64,000 nucleotides of DNA from Microbacterium sp. Marseille-Q6965 (GCF_946151065.1 NZ_CAMGZA010000002.1:124001-188000), one strand, 5' to 3'. Numbered from the stretch's first letter, positions 18,476-27,037 are shown. Numbers and translations are program-made. Notes: a model not told the origin generated them from the letters alone.

Positions 18476-19405
18476 AGCACCTCTCTCGGCGTCGAGCAGC
18501 AGATGTTGCACGCCTATGTGGCCCTGGAGAATCTGGGGCGAGGCCGCCCGCTCAACGACATCGCCGAGGAGCTCGGGCTGTCGCGGTTCGCCGTGTCGCG
18601 CATGGTGCGCCGCGCCCGCGAGCTGGGTCTGGTGGAGGTGACGGTGCGCACCGACGACCCCCTCGACGTCGATCTGTCGGGTCGCCTCGTCGAGCGGTTC
18701 GGGTTGCGATCGGCCTTCGTCGTCCACGCGCCCGTCGGCAGTGCCGAGGCGGTGCGTGACGCGGTGGCCCGCATCGCCGCGCGCTATCTCGAGGAGAACG
18801 TGGTGGAGGACGACGTGCTCGGCATCGCGCCCGGGCGCACGCTCGTCGCGGCCTCGCGACTGCTGCAGCGGCTGCCCTGGGTGGACGTCGTGCAGCTCAC
18901 CGGCGTCGGGGCGGGGCGCATCGAGGACGGCGTCGAGGCGATCACGAACGCGGGCCGCGTGGCGCGCGGCGGCATCCACCCGCTCTATGCCCCGTTCATC
19001 ACCGACGGGCCTGCCGCTCCGCTGCTGCAGCACCCTGCCGTCCAGCAGACGGTGCGCCGCTTCGACTATGTGACCAAGGCGGTCATGACGATCGGCGGGT
19101 GGCCAGGCTCCTCGCTGCTCGCGGATCATCTGCACCAGCTCGGCGAGCGCGATGCGCTCATCGAGCGGGGCGTCGTCGCCGAGGTCGGCGCGGTACTGCT
19201 CGATCGCGAGGGTCGCGTCGTCGACGCGCTCGGTGACCGGCTGATCGGGATCTCCGTGGACCGCCTGCGGCGGGTGCCCACGAAGATCGTCGTGGGCGGC
19301 GGCGAGGGCAAGGCGGACGCCGTGCGCGCCGTGGTGCGCTCGGGCCTGTGCGACGTGCTCGTGACGGATGTGCAGTCGGCCCAGGTCGCGCTGCGCGACG
19401 GGTGA
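18473..19405 (+). CDS. SorC/DeoR-type sugar-binding transcriptional regulator
   Basis: 310 residues. The N-terminal HTH is [29 protein letters not shown]. The C-terminal sugar-phosphate-binding domain is of the SorC (PF04198) type, with [27 protein letters not shown] and [26 protein letters not shown], which are typical phosphate and sugar contacts. Divergent from the polyol ABC operon, it most likely controls that operon and itself in response to a phosphorylated sugar intermediate. Confidence 0.86.
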   Translation: MSTSLGVEQQMLHAYVALENLGRGRPLNDIAEELGLSRFAVSRMVRRARELGLVEVTVRTDDPLDVDLSGRLVERFGLRSAFVVHAPVGSAEAVRDAVARIAARYLEENVVEDDVLGIAPGRTLVAASRLLQRLPWVDVVQLTGVGAGRIEDGVEAITNAGRVARGGIHPLYAPFITDGPAAPLLQHPAVQQTVRRFDYVTKAVMTIGGWPGSSLLADHLHQLGERDALIERGVVAEVGAVLLDREGRVVDALGDRLIGISVDRLRRVPTKIVVGGGEGKADAVRAVVRSGLCDVLVTDVQSAQVALRDG

Positions 19406-19457
19406 GGGCGCGGCGCCCCCGCCGTGTCGGTGCCTGATGCGGCGGCGAAGCCCCGGT

Positions 19458-19487
19458 TTGGCCCGGGCGCCCGGGATGCCGTACGAT
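19458..19487 (+). promoter_or_regulatory. promoter of rplJL
   Basis: TTGGCC (19458-19463), an 18-base spacer and TACGAT (19482-19487) form a sigma-70-like promoter about 217 bases before rplJ. That leaves a long leader, as expected for an L10-autoregulated operon. Confidence 0.6.
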
Positions 19488-19493
19488 GGACGA

Positions 19494-19636
19494 AGCCGAA
19501 GACCGCCGGTCATCGTCGTGTGCGCGAGTACGCGAGGATCGAAGCACTGCTCAGCAGGGGCCCGCGCAGGTGTCACGAACGATTCTCCTGGATTCCGGGT
19601 CACGCTCCGTGCGCTTGCGCCGGAGCGTTTTGTTTT
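19494..19636 (+). ncRNA. L10 ribosomal protein leader with terminator-like attenuator
   Basis: The long untranslated leader of rplJ ends in a strong hairpin. ACGCTCCG (19602-19609) pairs with CGGAGCGT (19621-19628), with an inner GCGC-TT-GCGC stem. It is followed by TTTTGTTTT at 19627-19636, 67 bases before the rplJ start. This is an intrinsic terminator placed inside the leader. L10 leaders (Rfam L10_leader) bind the L10/L7-L12 complex and repress the operon, so this hairpin is the likely expression platform. The upstream L10-binding fold was not modelled. Confidence 0.65.
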
Positions 19637-19703
19637 GCCGTGTGGTGGGAAACGGTCGGCGCCCCGCCTCCGCGGAGCGCCTCGTACACATCAAGGAGTG
19701 GCC

Positions 19704-20219
19704 ATGGCGCAGAAGGAAGCATCGGTCGCCGAGCTCACGAAGAACTTCGAGGACTCGACCGCCGTTCTGCTCACCGAGTACCGCGGCCTGACGGTTGCCG
19801 AGCTCAAGGAGCTCCGCAACAGCATCCGTCAGGACGCGGAATACGCCGTGGTGAAGAACACGCTGACCAAGATCGCCGCCAACAACGCGGGGATCACGGC
19901 GCTGGACGACGAGCTCAAGGGCCCGTCCGCCATCGCCTTCGTGCACGGCGACCCCGTCGCCGTCGCCAAGGGTCTGCGCGCCTTCGCCAAGGCACACCCT
20001 CTTCTCGTGATCAAGGGCGGCTACTTCGACGGTGCCGCCCTGAGCGCCGAGGAGGTCAGCAAGCTGGCCGACCTCGAGAGCCGTGAAGTCCTGCTGGCCA
20101 AGGTCGCCGGCATGATGAAGGCCTCGATGGCGAAGGCTGCCGCCCTCTTCCAGGCGCCGCTGTCGAAGACCGTCCGCACGGTCGAGGCGCTGCGTGAGAA
20201 GCAGGAGACCGCCGCGTAA
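19704..20219 (+). CDS. rplJ: 50S ribosomal protein L10
   Basis: 171 residues from the ATG at 19704, preceded by AAGGAG. The N-terminal rRNA-binding domain runs from [12 protein letters not shown] through [17 protein letters not shown] and [10 protein letters not shown]. The C-terminal helix ([14 protein letters not shown]) binds L7/L12 dimers. Typical actinobacterial length. rplL follows after 51 bases. Confidence 0.97.
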   Translation: MAQKEASVAELTKNFEDSTAVLLTEYRGLTVAELKELRNSIRQDAEYAVVKNTLTKIAANNAGITALDDELKGPSAIAFVHGDPVAVAKGLRAFAKAHPLLVIKGGYFDGAALSAEEVSKLADLESREVLLAKVAGMMKASMAKAAALFQAPLSKTVRTVEALREKQETAA

Positions 20220-20270
20220 CACGCGGCGCGTGATCGACCACACAAACCCCCAACACACAGGAGATACATC

Positions 20271-20660
20271 ATGGCGAAGCTCAGCACCGAGGAGCTGCTC
20301 GACGCGTTCAAGGAGCTCACCCTCATCGAGCTCAGCGAGTTCGTGAAGGCCTTCGAGGAGACCTTCGACGTCACGGCTGCGGCTCCGGTCGCGGTTGCGG
20401 CTGCGGGCGCCCCCGCCGCCGGTGGCGACGCCCCGGCCGCCGAGGAGAAGGACGAGTTCGACGTCGTCCTCGAGGCCGCCGGCGACAAGAAGATCCAGGT
20501 CATCAAGGTCGTCCGCGAGCTCACCTCGCTCGGCCTGGGTGAGGCCAAGGCGCTCGTCGACGGCGCGCCGAAGGCTGTTCTCGAGGGCGCCAACAAGGAG
20601 GCCGCTGAGGCCGCCAAGGCGAAGCTCGAGGAGGCCGGCGCCACGGTGGGCCTCAAGTAA
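20271..20660 (+). CDS. rplL: 50S ribosomal protein L7/L12
   Basis: 129 residues. The N-terminal dimerisation helices ([28 protein letters not shown]) are joined by an Ala/Pro hinge to the C-terminal factor-binding domain. That domain shows [51 protein letters not shown] precedes the ATG. It recruits translation factors to the ribosome. A terminator follows; rpoB is not next to it here. Confidence 0.97.
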   Translation: MAKLSTEELLDAFKELTLIELSEFVKAFEETFDVTAAAPVAVAAAGAPAAGGDAPAAEEKDEFDVVLEAAGDKKIQVIKVVRELTSLGLGEAKALVDGAPKAVLEGANKEAAEAAKAKLEEAGATVGLK

Positions 20661-20688
20661 GACCCATCTCGTCGCAAGACACCTCACG

Positions 20689-20716
20689 AAGGCCCCGGGA
20701 GCGATCCCGGGGCCTT
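20689..20716 (+). terminator. terminator of rplJL
   Basis: A perfect 12-bp stem (20689-20700 with 20705-20716) and a GCGA loop, 28 bases after the rplL stop. The downstream strand continues CGTCGTCC, so the U-run is poor. Confidence 0.82.
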
Positions 20717-20803
20717 CGTCGTCCCCGCCGTCCCTGGCCCGCGACCCCCTCCGATGCCTCGCGGGCGGCCGGTACTCATAGACGTCACGGTTCTGTCAAG
20801 ACG

Positions 20804-20833
20804 TTGAAGCCCCGCGCGCGGCCGAAGTAGTGT
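20804..20833 (+). promoter_or_regulatory. promoter of the second sugar ABC operon
   Basis: TTGAAG (20804-20809), an 18-base spacer and TAGTGT (20828-20833) lie 65 bases before the binding-protein ATG. The match to a housekeeping promoter is fair. No clear LacI-type palindrome was seen beside it. Confidence 0.5.
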
Positions 20834-20897
20834 GGCCGCATCGTCCGGGTGCGGGGTCGCCCCGGACCGCGAGAACATCGAAGTCTCAGGGAGCATC

Positions 20898-22193
20898 ATG
20901 AGTGCGAACCGAAAGCGCAGGGTCATCTTCGTCGCAGCCGCAGGGGCCGTCGGGCTCACGCTGACCGGCTGCACGGGCGGCGGCGGAGGAGGCGGCGGCG
21001 AGTTCGCGGGTGAGGAGCTCAACGTCGTCGCGGCATGGTCGGGTGCCGAGCAGGAGAACTTCGAGGCGGTGCTCGACGAGTTCGAGGCGCAGACCGGCGC
21101 CACGGTGAACTACACGAGCTTCGGCGACAACGGGCCCACGTACATCCAGGGCCAGCTGGAGGGCGGCACGCCGCCCAGCGTCGCGGTGATCGGCCAGCCG
21201 GCGCTCATGCGTGAGCTGGCCACCAACGGCGACATCATGCCGCTCAGCGACGACACGCTCGCGGCGGTCGAGGAGAACTACGCGCAGGACTGGATCGACC
21301 TGGCCACGGTCGACGGGTCGACGTACGGGGTCTGGTTCAAGGCGGCGAACAAGTCGACGGTCTGGTACAACGCCGACATCTACGACGAGGCCGGTGCCAC
21401 GGAGCCCGAGGACTGGGACGACTGGCTCGAGCAGCTGCAGGTCGTGACCGACGCGGGCTACTCGGGCATCTCGATCGGCGCCGACGTGGGCTGGCCGCTC
21501 ACGGACTGGTTCGAGAACGCGTACCTGCGCGTCGCCGGCGGCGAGAAGTACGACCAGCTCACCAACCACGAGATCCCGTGGACCGACCCCTCGGTGGCCG
21601 AGACGCTCGAGGTGCTCGCCTCGCTCTGGGGCAGCGACGTCGTCCAGCCGGGCGGCGACCAGCGCGACTTCCCGACGAGCGTGACGGAGGTCTTCGGGGC
21701 CAGCCCCAACGCCGGCACGGTGTTCGAGGGCGACTTCGTCGCGGGCAACATCGCGGCGGACGGCAACTCGGTGGTGGGTGAGAACGCCCTCTTCTACGAC
21801 TTCCCGTCGATCAACGGCTCGGAGCCCTCGGTGGTCGCGGGCGGTGACGTCGCCGTCGCCTTCAGCGACGACCCGGCCGTGGACGCGCTGATGCAGTTCC
21901 TCGCCAGCCCCGAGGCCGCGGAGGTCTGGGTGCCGAACGGTGGCCTGACCTCGCCGAACCAGAACGTCGACACCTTGCTCTACCCGGACGACATCTCGCG
22001 CCAGATCGCCGAGGCGCTGACGGGTGCCGAGACGCTGCGGTTCGACATGTCGGACCTGCTGCCGAGCGCGTTCGGCGGCACCCAGGGGCAGGGCTTCTGG
22101 CAGGAGATGATCGCGTTCTATCAGGACCCGAGCGACGTGCAGGGCACCATGGAGCGCCTCGAGGCGGCGGCGGCCTCGGCCTTCGCGGGCTGA
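20898..22193 (+). CDS. CUT1 sugar ABC transporter binding lipoprotein (alpha-glucoside type)
   Basis: 431 residues from the ATG at 20898, with CAGGGAG upstream. A lipoprotein signal peptide ends in LTLTGCTGG and is followed by a flexible Gly8 run. The mature domain is a family-1 solute-binding protein: LNVVAAWSGAEQENFEAVLDEFEAQTG, IGQPALMRELA, VWFKAANKSTVWYN. It has many Trp and Asp residues. It resembles AglE/ThuE-type disaccharide-binding proteins, so an alpha-glucoside ligand is the best guess. It heads a three-gene operon. Confidence 0.85.
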   Translation: MSANRKRRVIFVAAAGAVGLTLTGCTGGGGGGGGEFAGEELNVVAAWSGAEQENFEAVLDEFEAQTGATVNYTSFGDNGPTYIQGQLEGGTPPSVAVIGQPALMRELATNGDIMPLSDDTLAAVEENYAQDWIDLATVDGSTYGVWFKAANKSTVWYNADIYDEAGATEPEDWDDWLEQLQVVTDAGYSGISIGADVGWPLTDWFENAYLRVAGGEKYDQLTNHEIPWTDPSVAETLEVLASLWGSDVVQPGGDQRDFPTSVTEVFGASPNAGTVFEGDFVAGNIAADGNSVVGENALFYDFPSINGSEPSVVAGGDVAVAFSDDPAVDALMQFLASPEAAEVWVPNGGLTSPNQNVDTLLYPDDISRQIAEALTGAETLRFDMSDLLPSAFGGTQGQGFWQEMIAFYQDPSDVQGTMERLEAAAASAFAG

Positions 22194-22200
22194 GCGCGCC

Positions 22201-23553
22201 GTGACCGCCGCCACTGCGGGCGCGTCGGTCGCCCCCGCTCCTGCTTCCGAGCCGGAGCGGGGCGGCTGGCGCCGCCTCGCCATCACCGCTGCGTTCCTCT
22301 CGCCCGCGCTCGTCTTCCTCGGCGCCTTCGTCGTCTATCCGATCGTCTACACGGTCGTCCGGTCGCTGTTCGACCGGGCGGGCGGGCAGTTCGTGGGGTT
22401 CGAGAACTACGTGACGATGTTCACGAACGACACGACGTTCACGGCCATCCGGAACAACGTCCTGTGGGTCATCGTCGCACCGGCCGCGTGCACCATCCTC
22501 GGCCTCATCTTCGCGGTGCTCCTGGAGAAGCTGAAGTGGAAGACCGCCTTCCGCCTCATCATCTTCATGCCGATGGCCATCTCGATGCTGGCCGCCGGCG
22601 TCATCTTCCGCGGGCTGTTCCAGGAGAACCCCAACCTCGGTGCCGTCAACGCGGCCATCGTCGGGGTGCAGGGCTGGTTCGGCGACGCCGCCAACTACCC
22701 CGGCGCGCAGCCGCGCGAGGGCACGGGGATCGTCGCCGACCGCGGCATCATCTCCTCCGAGCAGACGGTGCAGCCGGGCGCCATCCAGAACTTCGCCCTC
22801 ACCGGCGTGCGTCAGGGCGAGCTGCCCGAGGAGGCGACCGACGCGGTCGCGGTCGAGTCGGCCGGCGACAGCGAGATCTCCGGCACCGTCTTCCTCGACG
22901 TCATCCGTGGCGGCGGCGGCACGAACGGAGAGATCGAGGAGGGCAAGAGCGGTCTGCCCGGCATCCGCGTCGATGCGGTCGCTCCCGACGGCTCGATCGC
23001 CGGCTTCGCCACGACGGGCGCGGGCGGCGAGTACACCATCGAGGGGCTCACGGCGGGCGAGAGCTACACGGTCGCCCTGCCCGCGGCCAACTTCGACGAG
23101 GGCGGCCAGGGGGTGTCGTGGCTCTCGGCGTCGTTCATCAATGCCGTCGTGATCCTGTCGTACATCTGGATCTGGGCCGGCTTCGCGATGGTGATGATCG
23201 CCTCGGGGCTGTCGGCGATGGACCGCTCGCTGCAGGAGGCCGCCCGCATGGACGGCGCGAGCGAATGGAAGGTGTTCACGAAGATCACCGTTCCGCTGCT
23301 GGCCCCCGTGCTCATCGTCGTGATCGTCACGCTCATCATCAACGTGCTGAAGATCTTCGATCTCGTCTACGTCATTCCGCCTGGAGCCTCGAAACCGGCG
23401 GCGAACGTCATCGCGGTCGAGATGTGGACGCAGTCCTTCGGCGGCGGCAACAACCAGGGGCTGGGATCCGCGCTGGCGATCCTGCTGCTGATCCTCGTGC
23501 TGCCCTCGATGATCATGAACGTCCGCAGGTTCCGTCAGGAGAAGGCCCGATGA
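22201..23553 (+). CDS. sugar ABC permease with inserted CnaB-like extracellular domain
   Basis: 450 residues, about 150 longer than ordinary MalF-type permeases of this class. It starts at the GTG at 22201, 7 bases after the binding-protein stop. Helices 1-3 lie at about residues 27-138. A large extracytoplasmic insert (about 142-305) follows, then the remaining helices with the EAA loop SLQEAARMDGASEWKVFTKI at about 343-362. Inside the insert, residues 225-294 read like an SdrD-B/CnaB beta-sandwich: ISGTVFLDVIRGG, E-G-KSGLPGIRVDAV, GEYTIEGLTAGESYTVALP. It is coupled to the next permease by a 4-base overlap. The insert may contact the binding protein or cell wall; its role is unknown. Confidence 0.87.
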   Translation: MTAATAGASVAPAPASEPERGGWRRLAITAAFLSPALVFLGAFVVYPIVYTVVRSLFDRAGGQFVGFENYVTMFTNDTTFTAIRNNVLWVIVAPAACTILGLIFAVLLEKLKWKTAFRLIIFMPMAISMLAAGVIFRGLFQENPNLGAVNAAIVGVQGWFGDAANYPGAQPREGTGIVADRGIISSEQTVQPGAIQNFALTGVRQGELPEEATDAVAVESAGDSEISGTVFLDVIRGGGGTNGEIEEGKSGLPGIRVDAVAPDGSIAGFATTGAGGEYTIEGLTAGESYTVALPAANFDEGGQGVSWLSASFINAVVILSYIWIWAGFAMVMIASGLSAMDRSLQEAARMDGASEWKVFTKITVPLLAPVLIVVIVTLIINVLKIFDLVYVIPPGASKPAANVIAVEMWTQSFGGGNNQGLGSALAILLLILVLPSMIMNVRRFRQEKAR

Positions 23554-24437
23554 CCTCCGCCGAAGCGCTCGGACTCGTCACGAAGAAGAAGACCCCCGCC
23601 CAGCGGATCGCCGACGCCCTCGGCAACACGGTGGTCAACATCGTCCTGCTGATCGTCGCGCTGTTCTGGCTCATCCCGAGCATCGGGCTGTTCCTCACGT
23701 CGCTGCGTTCGGCGGGCGACAACGCGCAGTCGGGGTGGTGGACGATCTTCACCAAGCCCGCCGAGCTGACCATCCAGAACTACGCCAGCCTGCTGCAGAA
23801 CCCCGACATCACCGGGTCGATCTGGAACACGATCGTCATCGCGGTGCCCACGACGATCCTCGTCGTGCTCATCGGCTCACTCGCGGGCTACGCGTTCGCG
23901 TGGATGCAGTTCCCGGGCCGTGACTGGCTGCTGATCGTCGTGATCGTGCTGCTGGCGGTGCCGATCCAGGTGGCGATCATCCCGCTCGCCCAGCTGTTCG
24001 GCGCGCTCGGGATCTTCGGCAGCGTGCTGGGGGTCATCCTCTTCCACACCGCCTTCGGCCTGCCGTTCGCGATCTTCCTCCTGCGCAACTTCTTCACCGA
24101 GGTGCCGGGCGAGCTGATCGAAGCGGCGCGGATCGACGGCGCGGGGGAGTGGCGCATCTTCTTCACGGTGATGCTGCCCCTGGCGATGCCGGCCGTGGCC
24201 TCGCTGGCGATCTTCCAGTTCCTGTGGACGTGGAACGACATGCTCGTGGCCCTGATCTTCACGAACTCGGAGTCGATGCCGCTCACGGTGGCCATCCAGT
24301 CGCAGCTGCGCCAGTTCGGCTCCAACATCGACGTGTTGTCGGCCGGCGCGTTCCTGTCGATGATCGTGCCGCTGATCGTGTTCTTCGCCTTCCAGCGCTA
24401 CTTCGTGCAGGCGATGCTCGCCGGCTCGCAGAAGTGA
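23550..24437 (+). CDS. sugar ABC transporter permease (MalG/AglG-like)
   Basis: 295 residues, six predicted helices. The EAA loop is ELIEAARIDGAGEWRIFFTVMLPL. SGWWTIFTKPAELTIQNYASLL in the first periplasmic loop is characteristic of the AglG/ThuG group, which supports an alpha-glucoside substrate. The ATG at 23550 overlaps the previous stop (ATGA). No ATPase gene follows; an 18-bp hairpin ends the operon. Confidence 0.88.
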   Translation: MTSAEALGLVTKKKTPAQRIADALGNTVVNIVLLIVALFWLIPSIGLFLTSLRSAGDNAQSGWWTIFTKPAELTIQNYASLLQNPDITGSIWNTIVIAVPTTILVVLIGSLAGYAFAWMQFPGRDWLLIVVIVLLAVPIQVAIIPLAQLFGALGIFGSVLGVILFHTAFGLPFAIFLLRNFFTEVPGELIEAARIDGAGEWRIFFTVMLPLAMPAVASLAIFQFLWTWNDMLVALIFTNSESMPLTVAIQSQLRQFGSNIDVLSAGAFLSMIVPLIVFFAFQRYFVQAMLAGSQK

Positions 24438-24472
24438 CGCCCGCGGGGCCCGCCATCCTCCCCGCCACGGGC

Positions 24473-24514
24473 CGCTCGGCGACCGGAAGACCCTCCTCTT
24501 CCGGTCGCTGAGCG
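24473..24514 (+). terminator. terminator of the sugar ABC operon
   Basis: An 18-bp stem (24473-24490 with 24497-24514, one G-T wobble) and a CCCTCC loop, 36 bases after the last permease stop. Long and stable but without a T-run. The convergent gene ends at 24555, so it may serve both directions. Confidence 0.78.
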
Positions 24515-24554
24515 CCGCCCTCGGCACGCGGCGACGGATCGGCGGTGCGGGGGA

Positions 24555-25214
24555 TCAGCCGCAGCCGAGGCGGGCCTGCGCCGACCGCAGCGCCTCGATC
24601 TCCCGCTGCTGCGTGTCGGCCATGGCCTGGGCCGTCTGCTGCACCCGCGGTACGCGACCCAGCGCGAGCTCGGCGTCGACCATCTCGAGGGCGCCGGTGT
24701 GGTGGCGGATCATCAGCTCGGCGAACAGGCAGTCGCCCGCCGCGGTGCCCGCGAGCTCGCGCAGGCGCCCCAGTTCGTCGTCGCTCGCCATGCCCATGGC
24801 AGCGCGCAGCTCGTCCTCGGAGGCCGCGGGCGTCACGGCGCCGCCGTGGTCGTGCTCGCTGCCCTGCATCCACGCCATGAGGGGCTCGGTGCCGCGCTGC
24901 GGGAGGCCCCATTCGACGAGCCAGCCGTACATCTCGCCGCTCTGGGCCTGCTGACCCGTGGCGATGTCGTACGAGATGACGCGCAGCTCGTCGTCGTTCG
25001 TGGCGCGGTACTGGATCAGCGCCATCTCGACGGCCTGCGCGTGGTGCACCTGCATGTCGCGGGCGAAGCCGATGTCGGCATCGTTGGGCGCGGCCACGGC
25101 ATCGAAGGCGGAGAACCGGCCGGCCGCGAACGCCGCGCCGGCGACGAGGATCAGCGCCAGAGCGACGAGCGGCCACCGCCTGCGGGGCCCGGCGGGGGCG
25201 CGCTCGTCGGCCAT
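24555..25214 (-). CDS. DUF305-family secreted/membrane-anchored protein
   Basis: 219 residues. An N-terminal transmembrane anchor (about residues 14-33) is followed by two DUF305 repeats with the metal-binding-like motifs DMQVHHAQAVEMALIQ and LMIRHHTGALEMVDAEL. These four-helix-bundle domains are ferritin-like in shape and have been linked to copper or other metals, but no reaction is established. It follows the DUF3105 gene by only 3 bases, so the pair forms one operon. Confidence 0.82.
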   Translation of the reverse strand: MADERAPAGPRRRWPLVALALILVAGAAFAAGRFSAFDAVAAPNDADIGFARDMQVHHAQAVEMALIQYRATNDDELRVISYDIATGQQAQSGEMYGWLVEWGLPQRGTEPLMAWMQGSEHDHGGAVTPAASEDELRAAMGMASDDELGRLRELAGTAAGDCLFAELMIRHHTGALEMVDAELALGRVPRVQQTAQAMADTQQREIEALRSAQARLGCG

Positions 25215-25217
25215 GCG

Positions 25218-25928
25218 TCAGACCTTTCCGGGGCCGTCGTACGCGCCGGAGCAGGCGGAGCCCGGCTCGGGCACGTTCTCGCTGCGCCAGTACTCCTCGA
25301 AGAAGTCGGCGATCCGCGGGTCGTCGGCCGAGTCGACCTTCAGCTGCGCGTTCCACGCCTGAATCGAGATCGGGGAGTCCATCCCCTCGAAGGGCGACAG
25401 GATCGCGTACGTGCGGGGCGTGAGCGCGCGCAGCGCGTCGATCTGGTCGTCGCTGACCTGCTCGGGGTCGTACGTGAGCCACACCGCGCCGTGCTCGAGC
25501 GAGTGCGTCGCGTACTCCTCCTCCTGCGGCTCGGTGTAGACGCCGCAGTTCAGCCAGTACGGGTAGTGCTCGCCACCGGCCGAGGGCGTCTGGGCGTACT
25601 CGACGTCCGTGCCGACCTCGACGTGTGTCGTGTCGTTCTCGAACGTCTCGACGCCCTCGATCGTCGCGCCCTCGCTGCCGGCGCTGTAGTCGGCGTAGCG
25701 CGGTGCGAAGACGTACGACGCGACGATGGCGCCCACCACGGCGAGCACGGCGACCGAACCCACCGCCCACCACACGAGCTTGCCGCGCTGACGCTTCTTG
25801 AGGTGCGTCTGATACTCGGCGAGCTTCTCCTGGCGGCGGGCCTCGCGCTGCTGCTTCACGGTGAGCTGCTGCTCGGCCGCGCGCGCGGGATTGCCGCTGG
25901 TGCCCCTGGTGCGGTTGTTCGATGCCAC
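25218..25928 (-). CDS. DUF3105 membrane-anchored protein
   Basis: 236 residues. The cytosolic N-terminus is Arg/Lys/Gln-rich (QLTVKQQREARRQEKLAEYQ), followed by one transmembrane helix (about residues 50-71) and an extracellular domain. That domain has the DUF3105 hallmarks HVEVGTDVEYAQTPSAGGEHYPYWLNCGVY and ATHSLEHGAVWLTYDP, with several His and Cys residues. Function unknown; it commonly occurs beside DUF305 proteins in actinobacteria. It is the first gene of that pair here. Confidence 0.8.
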   Translation of the reverse strand: MASNNRTRGTSGNPARAAEQQLTVKQQREARRQEKLAEYQTHLKKRQRGKLVWWAVGSVAVLAVVGAIVASYVFAPRYADYSAGSEGATIEGVETFENDTTHVEVGTDVEYAQTPSAGGEHYPYWLNCGVYTEPQEEEYATHSLEHGAVWLTYDPEQVSDDQIDALRALTPRTYAILSPFEGMDSPISIQAWNAQLKVDSADDPRIADFFEEYWRSENVPEPGSACSGAYDGPGKV

Positions 25929-25994
25929 GCGCTCAGAATATGCATCCGAAAGTAACGGGAGGCTGGGAAGCCGCCGACGCGCCGCGCGGCCGCC

Positions 25995-26462
25995 TCAGTC
26001 CACGCGCGGCGTGACGATGCGCTTGCGGATGTGCTCGTAGATGACCGAGGTGCGCACATCCGCCACCTCTCGCCGCTGGGTGAGCTCGTCGATGACGAAC
26101 GCGTAGAGGTCCTCGTTGCTGCCCACGCCGACGTGGATGATGAAGTCCTCGGTGCCGCTCGTGACGAACACGCCCAGCGTCTGCGGCAGCTCGGCCACCC
26201 AGTCGCGGAACGCCTCGATGATGGCGCGGGAGGGCGGACGGATCCGCACGGCGACAAGCGCCTGCACGCCGCGACCGATGGTGGGCAGGTCGACGTCGAG
26301 CGAAGCGCCTCGGATGATGCCGCGGGTGCGCAGCGACCGCGTGCGGTCCAGCGCGGTGCTGGGCGAGACGCCCACGGCCGCCGCGATGTCGCGGTTGGTG
26401 CGCCGTGCATCCGCCTGCAACTCGCGCAGGATCGCCAGATCAAGTGCATCCAGGTCCCTCAT
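25995..26462 (-). CDS. Lrp/AsnC-family transcriptional regulator
   Basis: 155 residues from the ATG at 26462 (MRDLDALD), the usual Lrp start; ATGs at 26471 and 26483 are possible. The HTH is LDLAILRELQADARRTNRDIAAAVGVSPSTALDRTRSLRTRGIIRG. The C-terminal RAM/AsnC ligand domain includes GVFVTSGTEDFIIHVGV. Such proteins form octamers that respond to amino acids. It is divergent from the DUF2000 gene, its most likely target. Confidence 0.86.
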   Translation of the reverse strand: MRDLDALDLAILRELQADARRTNRDIAAAVGVSPSTALDRTRSLRTRGIIRGASLDVDLPTIGRGVQALVAVRIRPPSRAIIEAFRDWVAELPQTLGVFVTSGTEDFIIHVGVGSNEDLYAFVIDELTQRREVADVRTSVIYEHIRKRIVTPRVD

Positions 26463-26560
26463 CCCGACCATCCTGCCGTACATCGTGCGAGATCGGCGCG
26501 CGGCGGTGCGCGATGTGCGTACTGTAGGCCATCTCAGCGTCATACACACGGAGGTCGGCA

Positions 26561-27037
26561 ATGACAAGCGCATCGTCAGTGGCCGTGGGGTTCGCCCCTG
26601 AAGAGATCGACACGTCGGCGCCCACCCGGTCGGCGCGCCTGAAGTGGGTCATCGTCATCGACGATGCGGCGCCGCGAGGGCGGGTGCTCAACGCGGTCGC
26701 CTGCATCGCGGCGGCCACGAGTCGTCACATCGAGGGGCTGACCGGTCAGCCCGGGCGCGACGCCGACGGTGGCGCACATCCCGGCCTTCCCTGGGCGGGC
26801 TGCACGGTGCTGGCAGCGAGTGCCGAGACGCTGCGTGCCCTCCGGGCGAAGGGCGCGGAGCACGCGGAGACGTTCGTTGCCGACATGCCGCTGGCCGCCC
26901 AGGAGACCCGCGTCTACGACGAGTACCTCGCCGCGCTGTCCGAGACGCCGGCCGAGGAAGTGGCATATCTCGCCGTCAGCCTCGTCGGGCCGCGCAATCG
27001 CATCGACCGACTCGTGGGCCGGCTGCCGATGGCGTGA
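26561..27037 (+). CDS. DUF2000 family protein
   Basis: 158 residues, ATG preceded by GGAGGTCGGCA. It matches the DUF2000 family (peptidyl-tRNA-hydrolase-II-like fold). WVIVIDDAAPRGRVLNAVACIAAATS is followed by DADGGAHPGL, a central region on amino-acid-like ligands, then YLAVSLVGPRNRIDRLVGRLPM at the C-terminus. The N-terminal 20 residues are an extra extension. No reaction is known. The divergent Lrp-type regulator suggests expression controlled by an amino acid. Confidence 0.75.
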   Translation: MTSASSVAVGFAPEEIDTSAPTRSARLKWVIVIDDAAPRGRVLNAVACIAAATSRHIEGLTGQPGRDADGGAHPGLPWAGCTVLAASAETLRALRAKGAEHAETFVADMPLAAQETRVYDEYLAALSETPAEEVAYLAVSLVGPRNRIDRLVGRLPMA

